Origin: Thermoguttaceae bacterium
GTDB taxonomy: Bacteria > Planctomycetota > Planctomycetia > Pirellulales > Thermoguttaceae
Direction of reading: 5' to 3'
DNA: 49,293 bases
Assembly: GCA_029975295.1 (NCBI GenBank)
Contig: JARKPK010000165.1
Location: 1-49,293 of the forward strand
A program made the translations under genes and the position numbers. Of this stretch, positions 1-9,700 are shown one piece after another. The notes below the pieces were generated by a model. That model was not told the origin of the DNA. It searched no databases and was given only the letters and a program-made list of their open reading frames with translations. How positions within the stretch are numbered: the first letter of the stretch is position 1; each line of letters starts with the position of its first letter.

Positions 1-147
1 TACCTTATGGCCGGCATGGCGGCCGCAGAGCTGTTTCGTCCGTCGCTTAGCAACGACCAAACCGCGTGTCCGATCGAACCGACTGCCACTCCGTGCCCAG
101 ATGATTCGTCCGAAAGCGGCTCGCACCGCAGGGAGCATCGCTCATGA
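1..147 (+). CDS. 3' end of an unidentified gene, cut by the window edge
   Basis: Frame 1 is open from the first base to a TGA at 145-147, giving a 48-residue C-terminus. It begins with a short hydrophobic stretch (YLMAGMAAAELF) and ends in a polar, Ser/Asp/Arg-rich tail. The stop overlaps the start of the next gene as ATGA, the arrangement expected of translationally coupled genes, which is the main reason to call it real. The downstream partner is a cell-surface glycosyltransferase, so an upstream role in exopolysaccharide synthesis is a reasonable guess, but nothing in these residues identifies a family. Confidence 0.5.
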   Translation, partial: YLMAGMAAAELFRPSLSNDQTACPIEPTATPCPDDSSESGSHRREHRS

Positions 148-1073
148 ATCGGTTGTCCGTTGCCGCGACTCCTGCCGAAGCCTCGCCGCCGACCAGTCGC
201 CGTGCTGACGATCCCCTTCTCCGTCATGATCGCCCCGAGAGTGTCCCGCCGCCGCCGCTGCGATGGCCGGCGAAGATCGGAGTAATGGGCGTGGGCGTGA
301 GTCGCACCGATTATGCCGAAGCGGCCGAGGTGATCGTCGCGGCCGCTCGTCAGCGGCAGTCGGCTGTTGTTTCGTGCCATCCGGTGGCAGGTGTGGTTGC
401 CGCGATGCGCGACGCGGAACTGCGGCGACGCGTCAACAGCTTCGAAATGATCACGCCCGACGGCCAGCCTGTCCGCTGGGCCATGAACTGGTTGCGATCG
501 GCCGGCTTGGGCGAGAGGGTCTATGGCCCGCAGTTGATGCTCGACGTCTGTCGAAAAGCCGCGGAGCACGGCGTGGGAGTGTACCTCTATGGGGCAACGC
601 CCGAGGTTGTCGAACGGTTGCGGGCCAATCTGGTTGCGCAGTTCCCCGCTTTGAAGATTTCCGGCGCCGAATCCCCTCCGTTCCGCCCGTTGACGCCCGA
701 GGAGGATGACGCTGTGGTGGAACGATTCAATCGCAGTGGCGCCGGCGTGATCTTTTTGGGCTTAGGCTGCCCAAAACAGGACCATTTCGCTTTCGAACAT
801 CGCGATCGAGTTGGGGCGGTTCAAGTGTGTGTCGGAGCGGCATTCGACTTTCACGCCGGCGTCAAACCGATGGCGCCGCGATGGATGCAGCGTCATGGCT
901 TGGAATGGCTCTTCCGCTTCTGGTGCGAGCCTCGCCGGCTTTGGCGGCGATACCTGGGAGCCAACTCCTATTTCGCTCTGCGACTGGCGGTTGAATGGTT
1001 GCGCTGCCGAGTGTTGCGGCGGCCGCCGTCTCCGATCGAAACGGCCGAAGGCTCCGGCCGCTCGTCGCATTGA
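144..1073 (+). CDS. WecG/TagA/CpsF-family glycosyltransferase
   Basis: Family members (GT26) transfer N-acetylmannosamine or a related sugar from a UDP donor to a lipid-linked acceptor at the inner face of the membrane during surface polysaccharide or teichoic acid synthesis. Residues 1-44 are a Pro/Arg-rich extension. The conserved domain covers about 45-275: TPDGQPVRWAM (104-114) with the candidate catalytic Asp106, VYGPQLM (126-132), GLGCPKQD (206-213) and GAAFDFHAGVKPMAPRWMQ (231-249), all in family order. After it comes a basic C-terminus, which in this family binds the membrane. The ATG overlaps the stop of the preceding frame and has GGGAG 8 nt upstream. The actual sugar and acceptor cannot be read from sequence. 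The family call is secure. Confidence 0.9.
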   Translation: MNRLSVAATPAEASPPTSRRADDPLLRHDRPESVPPPPLRWPAKIGVMGVGVSRTDYAEAAEVIVAAARQRQSAVVSCHPVAGVVAAMRDAELRRRVNSFEMITPDGQPVRWAMNWLRSAGLGERVYGPQLMLDVCRKAAEHGVGVYLYGATPEVVERLRANLVAQFPALKISGAESPPFRPLTPEEDDAVVERFNRSGAGVIFLGLGCPKQDHFAFEHRDRVGAVQVCVGAAFDFHAGVKPMAPRWMQRHGLEWLFRFWCEPRRLWRRYLGANSYFALRLAVEWLRCRVLRRPPSPIETAEGSGRSSH

Positions 1074-1423
1074 TTCTGTCCGTGTCGCGGTCCAGGCCGA
1101 CGGGCAAGAGAGTTCGCCCGCCGGCGGCTTCGGCGCCCCGTCGCCTGCGAGTCGCACTCGCTGCACCGGGAGACTCTCACGATCGACGATGCCGACCGTT
1201 CCGCATTGTCGGCAATTTCGGTTCGCCGCACCGCAGCATTGATGTGTTTTGCGGCATTCGCTCGACACAGCGCCGGGTGTTTGCGCGGAAACGCGGTCCG
1301 AGTATCATGGCCTTGAAACGCTTGAGGCATTGAAATAGCGTGTGCTGTCGCGGAATTCGGCTTGCTTTCGAATCACTCGCGGCGGCGCCATCGCGATTTC
1401 GCTTCGACCTTGGCAAGGGAAAC
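1074..1423. other. Intergenic stretch before ctaA
   Basis: About 350 bases without a credible gene; the ORFs crossing it are off-frame shadows without ribosome binding sites. It holds a weak promoter-like pair (separate entry). I see nothing else of note. Confidence 0.5.
1281..1308 (+). promoter_or_regulatory. Possible sigma-70-type promoter of ctaA
   Basis: TTGCGC (1281-1286) and TATCAT (1303-1308) are separated by 16 bases. The -10 element is good (5 of 6) and the -35 weak (3 of 6). It lies about 115 bases before the chosen ctaA start. Assigned by eye. Confidence 0.3.
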
Positions 1424-2416
1424 ATGGAAGCATCAAACGGTCGTCTGTTGCCCGATCGATACGCCCCTTGGCCGCATGTGCAGGCTTGGATTCTCGCCTG
1501 CGCCGTCTTTCCCTTGCTGTGGATCGGCGGAATGGTGACGACCTACGAGGCCGGCATGTCGGTCGAAGACTGGCCCACGACCTACGGGCACTGGTTCTAT
1601 CCCATTCAAAAATGGCTGGCCGGCCACTGGGATATGTTTCTCGAACACGGCCACCGAACCTATGCTCAAGTGGTCGGCATTCTAGCCGTTCTCACGGCCG
1701 CAGCCATCGGCATGAAGTTCCAGTCCCGCGGAAAATGGGGGCTAGCGGCCGCATTGCTTGCCGGAGTGGCCGTGCAGGCCACGCTGGGCGGCTTTCGCGT
1801 GCTGTGGGATGAGCGTCTGCTGGCCAAGGTTCACGGTTGCGTCGCCGCAGCCTATTTCGGACTCTGTTCGGCTACGGTCGTTGTCACGTCGCGGCGCTGG
1901 TTCAACGGCCCATTCGAAAGCGCATTGAATGCTGCGCGCACACGCCGGTGGGCCTTGGCCGCGACGGCCCTGCTCTATCTCGACGTGGTGCTGGGCACCC
2001 AGTTGCGCCATAACGTCGGCGGCGAATCGCCGGCCTGGTTCACGCTTTGGCTGTGGCTGAAAATCATCTCAGCAACAGCGGCGGCAGGCGTGGCAGGCTT
2101 TCTCGCCTTCGGATTGCTTCGGCCGGTGGCAGACGCGCGACTCAGTCGCCGCGGCACGTGGCTCTTCTGGGGAATCGTGGTTCAATTAGTTCTGGGCGCG
2201 GCCACTTGGTTGGTCAACTACGGCGTGCCGGCCTGGTTCCGCGAGTACCTCTTCCCCTGGTCCTACGCAGTGACGGCCGAAGGGTTTTGGCAGGTTCAAG
2301 TCACCACGGCCCACGTGGCCTTGGGATCGCTGCTGTTCGTTCTATCGCTGAGCATTACGCTTTGGGCGCATCGGATGGCAGTAGCCCCAAACGCAGGACG
2401 CCCACTTCAGAGTTGA
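1424..2416 (+). CDS. ctaA: Heme A synthase (CtaA/COX15)
   Basis: Oxidises the C8 methyl of heme O to a formyl group, giving heme A for aa3-type cytochrome oxidase; an integral membrane enzyme. The 330-residue protein has about eight hydrophobic segments. Conserved histidines are visible in the expected setting: EHGHR (74-78) after the first extracytoplasmic region, KVHG in a later helix, QLRHN, and TTAHVALG near the C-terminus. The reading frame is open from 1340, but ATG 1424 is chosen because AAGGGA sits just upstream and hydrophobic sequence follows at once. The downstream ctaB starts within a few bases of the stop, so the two are very probably co-transcribed. Cytochrome oxidase subunit genes are not in the window. 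Confidence 0.88.
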   Translation: MEASNGRLLPDRYAPWPHVQAWILACAVFPLLWIGGMVTTYEAGMSVEDWPTTYGHWFYPIQKWLAGHWDMFLEHGHRTYAQVVGILAVLTAAAIGMKFQSRGKWGLAAALLAGVAVQATLGGFRVLWDERLLAKVHGCVAAAYFGLCSATVVVTSRRWFNGPFESALNAARTRRWALAATALLYLDVVLGTQLRHNVGGESPAWFTLWLWLKIISATAAAGVAGFLAFGLLRPVADARLSRRGTWLFWGIVVQLVLGAATWLVNYGVPAWFREYLFPWSYAVTAEGFWQVQVTTAHVALGSLLFVLSLSITLWAHRMAVAPNAGRPLQS

Positions 2417-2418
2417 CG

Positions 2419-3342
2419 GTGGAATCGACTCGGCAGACTCAACAATCGCTGACGGTGAACGGCGGCAGCCCGACGGGCGCAGCGGAAACGCGCGAGCCGG
2501 TCGCGTCGTGGATCGCGTTGTTGCGGCCGCGGATTCTCGGGTTGGTGGCCGTTGCCATGGCGGCCTCGGCTTGGATATCGGGCAACGGCGAACCGTCGGT
2601 AGTGGCGGTTGTTCACATCGTTTGGGGAACGCTGTGGGTCATGGCCGGCTCGGTGGCGATGAACCAGGCGTTGGAGAGCCGCAGCGACGCGTTGATGCCG
2701 CGGACGGCAAGTCGGCCGGTGCCAATCGGTCGGGTTTCGCCCCGGCAGGCCGCGGTCGTTGGGATTCTCGCGATTGCGGCCGGTTGCAGCTACTTAGCCT
2801 ATTTCGCCGGCGGTGCGGTCGCCACGCTTGCCGCCTTCAACGCCGTCGGCTATGTCGGCATCTATACGCCGCTGAAATCGCGGTCGCCATGGCAAACGCC
2901 GGTGGGGGCGGCTGCCGGGGCGCTGCCGGTCTTGTTGGGGGCGGCTGCCGCCGATGCCATGTTCAGCTTCCGCGCGCTGACGTTATTCGGATTGCTCTTC
3001 TTCTGGCAATTCCCGCATTCAATGGCCATTGCCTGGCTTTATCGCGAGCAGTTCGCAGCCTCCGGAACGCGGTTGGCCGTGGTGGTCGATCCCAGCGGGC
3101 GTTCGGCAGGTCGCTGGGCATGCGCTGGTGCAATGGCTTTGCTGCCCCTCGGTTTGGCGTTAACCTGGGAATACGGGAGCCTTTGGGCCGTTGGTGCCGT
3201 GGCAATCAATACGATCGGGCTGGCCGTTGCCGCCCGCTTTGCGAGACAACCGTCCGACCGAACCGCGCGTACCATGCTCCAATGGTCTCTGGCCTTCCTG
3301 CCTGCGATCCTGGCGTGGGCTATTGCCGCAAAATATTGCTAG
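2419..3342 (+). CDS. ctaB: Protoheme IX farnesyltransferase (heme O synthase, UbiA superfamily)
   Basis: Adds a farnesyl group to protoheme to make heme O, the substrate of the preceding ctaA product; polytopic membrane protein. The prenyl-diphosphate site is seen as NQALESRSDALMPRTASRP, matching N-x3-D-x3-D-x2-M-x-R-T-x2-RP except that the first Asp is Glu. YTPLKSRSPWQTPVGAAAG and FFWQFPHSMAIAW further match CtaB. No ATG exists near the end of ctaA. GTG 2419 (two bases after the ctaA stop) is chosen, with TTG 2413 and GTG 2455 as alternatives; none has a strong ribosome binding site, which suggests translational coupling. Length from 2419 is 307 residues, normal for the family. Confidence 0.88.
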   Translation: MESTRQTQQSLTVNGGSPTGAAETREPVASWIALLRPRILGLVAVAMAASAWISGNGEPSVVAVVHIVWGTLWVMAGSVAMNQALESRSDALMPRTASRPVPIGRVSPRQAAVVGILAIAAGCSYLAYFAGGAVATLAAFNAVGYVGIYTPLKSRSPWQTPVGAAAGALPVLLGAAAADAMFSFRALTLFGLLFFWQFPHSMAIAWLYREQFAASGTRLAVVVDPSGRSAGRWACAGAMALLPLGLALTWEYGSLWAVGAVAINTIGLAVAARFARQPSDRTARTMLQWSLAFLPAILAWAIAAKYC

Positions 3343-3759
3343 ATAATTATTTACATCTATCATCGACATCGGCGATTTTTGCCAGCGTCTCGTAGCGTTG
3401 TCCGATGGCACTCGGATCGATCATCACGAATTCGCTAAAAACCGGTCTTTGGGAACTTTCGGTCAAGCGCGATCGTCTGATCGGGTAGCAACGGGGGACA
3501 ACAGAATCCGGTCTTCGGTCAGCTCTGCCGAACGGGCGGTGTGTTATTGGGCATTTCTGCCATAATGACTGCGCGGCGGTGCGACCCGCAGAACAGGTTT
3601 GTTGAACATCGGATGCGGCGCTGATCGCCGCGAACTGGCGGATAGATGAGATGGTTTGCCGCGTCTATGCCGTTTTCGGTTCTTCGCGGTTCCATGATTC
3701 GTGGCATGGGCAAACGAACTGAGTTGGTTGGCGTTCTCAACGAGGGAAGGGCTGCTAAT
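3343..3759. other. Intergenic stretch before the alpha-2-macroglobulin gene
   Basis: About 417 bases. The reading frame of the downstream gene is open from 3646, but that part lacks a ribosome binding site and a secretion signal, so I treat it as leader. CATAAT at 3561-3566 resembles a -10 element but has no convincing -35. No gene is supported. Confidence 0.45.
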
Positions 3760-6700
3760 ATGAACCGGCCGTACTTGCCGTGGATATGTGTCGGGTTGAT
3801 CGCCGTGGTGTGCTTGGCATCGATCGGCGCCGGACCGCGCGAAGACCAATGGAAGAAGGTGGACCAAGCCGTGGAGAAAGGGCTGCCCAAGACAGCGATC
3901 GAACACCTCGAACCGATTATCGAGGGCGCTATTCGCGACAAGGCTTATCCCGAAGCGATTCGGGCGATTGCCAAGAAGGTTGCGCTGATCGGCACAATCG
4001 AAGGCAACAAGCCGGAGGAAAAGATCGTTCGGCTTGAGACCGAGATCGAAAAGGCGCCCGCCGAAATGCGGCCGATGATGACGGCCGTGCTGGCCCATTG
4101 GTATTGGCACTTCTTCCAACAGAACCGATGGCGGTTCGTGCAGCGAACGGCGACGGCCCAATCGCCGGGCAGCGACATCAACACTTGGGACCTGCCGCGA
4201 ATCCTGGCCGAGATTGACAAACAGTTCGTCAAGGCCCTTGAGGCGGAGGAGGAACTCAAGAAGATTCCCGTCGCGCAGTACGACGAACTGCTGACCAAAG
4301 GCAACATGCCCGATTCGTATCGGCCCACGCTCTTCGACTTTGTCGCCTTCGAGGCCCTTCAGTTCTATTCCTCGGGCGAGCAGGCCGGCTCGAAGGCGGA
4401 AGACGCATTCGAGCTTTCGGCCGATGGACCGGCCTTCGCCCCGGCCGACGAGTTCCTCAAGTGGAAGATTGAGACAACAGACGAGAACTCACTGACGGTC
4501 AAGGCCTTGCGCCTCTATCAGAAATTGATGAAGTTCCACGAAGACGACAAGACGCCTGACGCCTTCCTCGACGCCGACCTGGGACGGCTGGCGTTCGTCT
4601 CGAGCCGAGCCGTGGGCGAAGAGAAAGACGCTCGATACAAGGCCGCGCTGAAACGATTTGTCGATCGGCACGGCGATCACCCGGTTTCGGCCTTGGCTCG
4701 CTACTATTGGGCATCGACGATTCACGGCGAGGGCGACTGGGTTGAAGCCCATCGGATCGCCCGGCAGGGGGCAGAGGCCTTCCCGCGCACGCCCGGCGGC
4801 AATCTCTGCTTCAATCTCGTGCAGCAGATCGAGCAGCCTGAGTTGGCCGTGGCCGCCGATCGGGTTTGGAACACCCCTTGGCCCATGCTCGACGTTCGCT
4901 ATCGGAACATCAAAGAGGTTCATTTCCGTCTGGTGGCCCGCGATTGGAAGACGTGGATCACCAAGTACGACGCCGGGGCCCGTTGGCTCGACGAGCCGTC
5001 GATGAAGGCTGCGTTGTCCGACGCGCCGGTCAAGCAATGGTCGGCCCAACTGCCCGCTACCGAAGACTACCAACAACGCGGCGAAGAGATTGCCGTGCCT
5101 CAAGACATCAAGCCGGGCTGGTACTTCCTGGTGGCCAGCGTTCGTCCCGACTTCGCGCAGCAAAACAATATCATCCATTTCCGTCCCGTGTGGGTGAGCA
5201 AGCTCGGCCTGGTGCTCCGCACCCGCAGCGGCGAGGCGACGGTGGAAGGCTTCGTTCTCGACAACGATTCGGGCGAACCGATCGCCGGGGCCGAAGTCCA
5301 AGTTTACGTCACTGACAATCGCCTAGGGACATACGTTCCTTCCGGGCAGCCGGTCAAGACCGATCAGAACGGGTTGTTCCGCGGCGCGGGCATGCATCAG
5401 CGGTCGGCGATGGTGTTCGTCTCCCACGGCGACCAGAAGCTGGCCAACGAGGACGACATCTACCTGTATCAGGGCGGCGGCCGCCAGCGCGTGGCTGAGC
5501 AGTCGATCTTCTTCACCGATCGGTCGCTGTATCGACCTGGGCAGACTATTCAATACAAAGGCATTGCCGTTGCTGTCGATCACGAGCGCGACGAATACAC
5601 CGCCGTGGCTCACCGTGATCTGACTGTCGTCTTCGTCGATCCCAACGGCAAAGAGATCGCCAAACAGAAGCAGAAGACCAATCAGTTCGGATCGTTCAGC
5701 GGCAGTTTCACCGCCCCGCGCGATCGGCTGATGGGACGAATGCAGATTCGGGTCGAGTCGGGCCCGTCGGGCGGCACGGCCTTCAATGTCGAAGAGTACA
5801 AACGGCCGAAATTCCAGGTTGAGGTCGATGCCCCGAAGACGCCCGCAAAACTCAACGAAACGGTTCAAGTGAGCGGCAAGGCGACGGCCTACACCGGAGC
5901 GGCCATCGGTGGAGCGAAGGTGCGTTACCGCGTCGTTCGCGAGGTTCGCTATCCCGACTGGTGGTACTGGTTCTGCTGGTGGATGCCGCGCGGAGGCAAT
6001 AGCCAAGAGATCGCCCACGGCAACACAACAACCGAATCGGACGGCTCGTTCAAAATCGAGTTCGTCGCCAAACCCGACCTCAGCGTGGCGGAGAAAGACG
6101 AACCTGTTTTCCAATACTCCGTCACGGCCGAAGTGACCGACACCACGGGCGAAACACGGGTCGGCAATCGGACCGTCAACGTAGCCTATACGGCCCTGAG
6201 GGCTTCGATGTCGGCCCCCCAATGGCTCACGGCCGAGCAGCCGGTTGAACTGACGATCAGCACGACCACCCACGACGGCGAAGGTCAGAAAGCCGAAGGA
6301 TCGGTCAAGGTCTATGCCCTGAAACAGCCAGCCAAAGTGCAGCGGCCCAAGGCGCCCGGCATCCACCTGCCGCGGTTCGAACAACGCCGCGGCAAAGCGG
6401 CGCAAACCCCGCCGCCGCCCGATCCGGCCGACATCAATTCTTGGGAGTTGGGCGACTTGGCGGCCGAGGAAGGCTTCACCACCGATGCAACGGGGCGGAC
6501 CGTGTTGAAGGTCGCGCTGAAGCCCGGGCCGTACCGCGTGATGCTCGCAACGCAAGACCGCTACAACATGCAGATCAAGGCGGTGCTGCCGCTGCTGGTG
6601 CTCGATCCCAACGCCCGAGCCCTGCCGGTGAAGCTGCCCAATTTGGTCGCGGCGCCGAAATGGGGCGTCGAGCCGGGCGAGGAGTTCATGGCGCTTTGGG

Positions 6701-9700
6701 GCAGCGGCTACGAAAAGGCCCGCGCGTTCATCGAAGTGGAGCATCGCCGCAAGGTGATCCAAGCGTTTTGGACGGAAAAAGGCGCTTCGCAGCAGAAAGT
6801 CGTGCAGAAGGTCGATGAAGCGATGCGCGGCGGATTCACTGTCCGCGTAACGATGGTGCGAGAGAATCGCGGCTACGTGTCGAGCCACTACGTCAGCGTT
6901 CCTTGGAGCAACAAACAGTTGAACGTCGTTTGGGAGCGATTCGTCTCGAAACTCGAGCCCGCCCAGAAAGAGACGTTCACGGCCGTCATCACCGGTCCCG
7001 ATGCGAAGAAGGCGGCCGCCGAAATGGTGGCCACCCTCTACGATAAGTCGCTCGACGCCTACCTGCCCCTCAATTGGCCGAGCTTCGGCGGGCTTTTCCG
7101 CTCCGATTACGCCAATCTCAACGCCCAGTTTCAGAACACCTGCCAGTGGCTCAACCAAATTGGCCACTCGCTCCAGCGCGAGTACCGCGATGGCTCAATC
7201 ACCTACCGACAGTTCCCCAATGAGCTGACGGCGAACCTTTGGGGATACCAGTTCGGCCGCCGCGGCGGCATGATGTTCAAAGGCGGCCTTGGCGGCGCCA
7301 TGGCCGACGGCGCTGCCATGCCGGCGGCTGCTGCACCCATGCTCGATCGCGCCGAAATGCAGGCGGCGGGAGCGCCGATGGAGGCCGAGGCGGCCAAGTC
7401 CGGCGGTGAGCGGCGGATGAACGCCGTTGCCGACAAACAACGTAAAGCGGACGGCGACGAAGCGGGCAAACCCGGCGCCGCTGCCGGGCCCGATCTGAGC
7501 AAGGTCGCCGCACGCACCAACTTGAACGAAACGGCCTTCTTCTTCCCGCATCTCGTCTCCGGCGAAGACGGCACGGTGCGCATGGAGTTCACCATGCCCG
7601 AGGCGCTGACGACTTGGAAGTTCATCGGCTTCGCGCACGACGAAAAGCTGCGTTCCGGAATGATCGGCGGCGAGGTGATTACGGCCAAGGATCTGATGTG
7701 CCAACCCAACCCGCCCCGGTTCCTCCGCGAGGGCGACGTGCTGGCATTCAGCGTCAAGGTGTCGAACCAGTCGGCCGGCCGGTTGACGGGCAAGGTGCGG
7801 CTGACGTTCTTCGACCCGGTGAGCGAAAAGCCGCTCGATGCGGCCTTGGGCAACTCGGCGGCCGAGCAGCCGTTCGATATTGCATCGAAGGAATCGGCGT
7901 CGTTCACTTGGAAAATCACCGTTCCCGACGGGATGGGCCCGGTGGCCTACAAGGCGGTTGCGGCCTCCGATCGGCTGAGCGACGGCGAACAGGCCCTGTT
8001 GCCGGTGCTGTCGCGGCGGGTGCTGGTCACCGAGTCGCTGCCGCTGCCGATTCGCGGCCCGCAGACGAAGAAGTTCACCTTCTCCCGACTGGCCGAATCG
8101 GGCAAGTCCGACACCCTCCAGCATCAAACCCTCACGGTCCAGATGGTGTCGAATCCTTCTTGGTACGCCGTGATGGCGCTGCCTTATCTGATGGAGTACC
8201 CCTACGAATGCAGCGAGCAAGTGTTCAATCGGCTCTACGCCAACTCGCTGGCGCGGCACATCGCCCAATCGAATCCGAAGATTCGCCGCGTCTTCGACCA
8301 ATGGAAGGATACGCCCGCCTTAGACAGCCCGCTGGAAAAGAACCAAGACCTCAAGGCGGTGATACTCGAAGAAACGCCTTGGCTGCGACAGGCTCAGGCC
8401 GAAAGCCAAGCCCGCCGCAACGTCGGCATTCTCTTCGACGACAACCGCCTGAATGAAGAAACCGCTCGTCTGTTGGCCAAACTCGGCGAAATGCAGCACG
8501 ACGACGGCGCCTGGCCGTGGTTCCCCGGCGGACCGGGCAACGACTACATCACGTTGTACATCACCACCGGTTTCGGCCGGCTGCGGCACCTGGGCGTAAG
8601 GCTCGACGCCGCCCCGGCGGTCAAGTCGCTGACACGGCTCGACGGATGGATCGACCGCATCTACCGCGAAATTCTCCGACACGGCCACAAGGACAAGAAC
8701 AACCTTTCCACCACAATCGCCCTGTACCTCTACGGTCGGAGTTTCTTCCTCGAAGATAAACCGATTGCCGCCGAGCACCGCGAGGCGGTGGACTACTTCC
8801 TCGGGCAGGCCAAGACCCATTGGTTGAAGCTCGACGTGCGGCAATCGCAGGCGCACTTGGCCGTGGCGCTGAAACGATTCGGCGACATCGAATCGGCCCG
8901 CGACATCATGCGGTCGATCAAAGAACGATCGGTGAGCAACGAAGAGATGGGCATGTTCTGGCGCGACCTGGAGCTTTCGTGGTGGTGGTATCGAGCCCCA
9001 ATCGAAACCCAGGCGATGATGATCGAGGCCTTCGACGAAGTGATGAACGACGCCCAAGCCGTCGAAGACTGCAAAGTTTGGTTGCTCAAACAAAAGCAGA
9101 CCCAAGATTGGAAGACCACTAAAGCCACGGCCGACGCGATCTACGCTCTGCTGCTCCGTGGCGAGAACGTGCTGGCGGCCGACGCCTTGGTCGAGGTGGC
9201 CCTCGGCGGCCGAACAATCAAGCCCGAAAACGTCGAAGCCGGCACGGGCTTCTACGAACAACGGTTCGTCCGCGGCGAAATCCAACCGAAGATGGCCGAG
9301 GTGACGGTGAAGAAAACCGAGCCCGGCGTCGCGTGGGGCAGCGTCCACTGGCAATACCTCGAAGACATGAGCAAGGTGACCGCGTTTGAAGGAACGCCGC
9401 TGAAGATCACCAAGAATCTCTTTGTCCGCGAGTATGCCAAGACCGGCCCGGTGCTCAAGCCGGTTGCCGGCGCAGTCAAAGTGGGCGACGAGATCGTGGT
9501 GCGCCTGGTGCTGCGAACCGACCGCGACATGGAGTACGTCCACCTGAAAGACTACCGCGGCAGCGGCACCGAGCCGGTCAACGTGTTGTCGCAGTACAAG
9601 TACCAAGACGGCTTGGGCTACTACGAATCGACCCGCGACACGGCTTCGCACTTCTTCATCGATTACCTGCCCAAGGGAACCTACGTGTTCGAGTACGCCG

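Noticed and set aside
5323-7167. 614-codon minus-strand frame inside the alpha-2-macroglobulin gene
   Set aside because: GC-rich third positions leave long antisense frames open; the residues are Arg/Gly/His-rich without any family pattern, while the plus strand is clearly coding. The same holds for 7195-8301 and 8320-9999 (minus).
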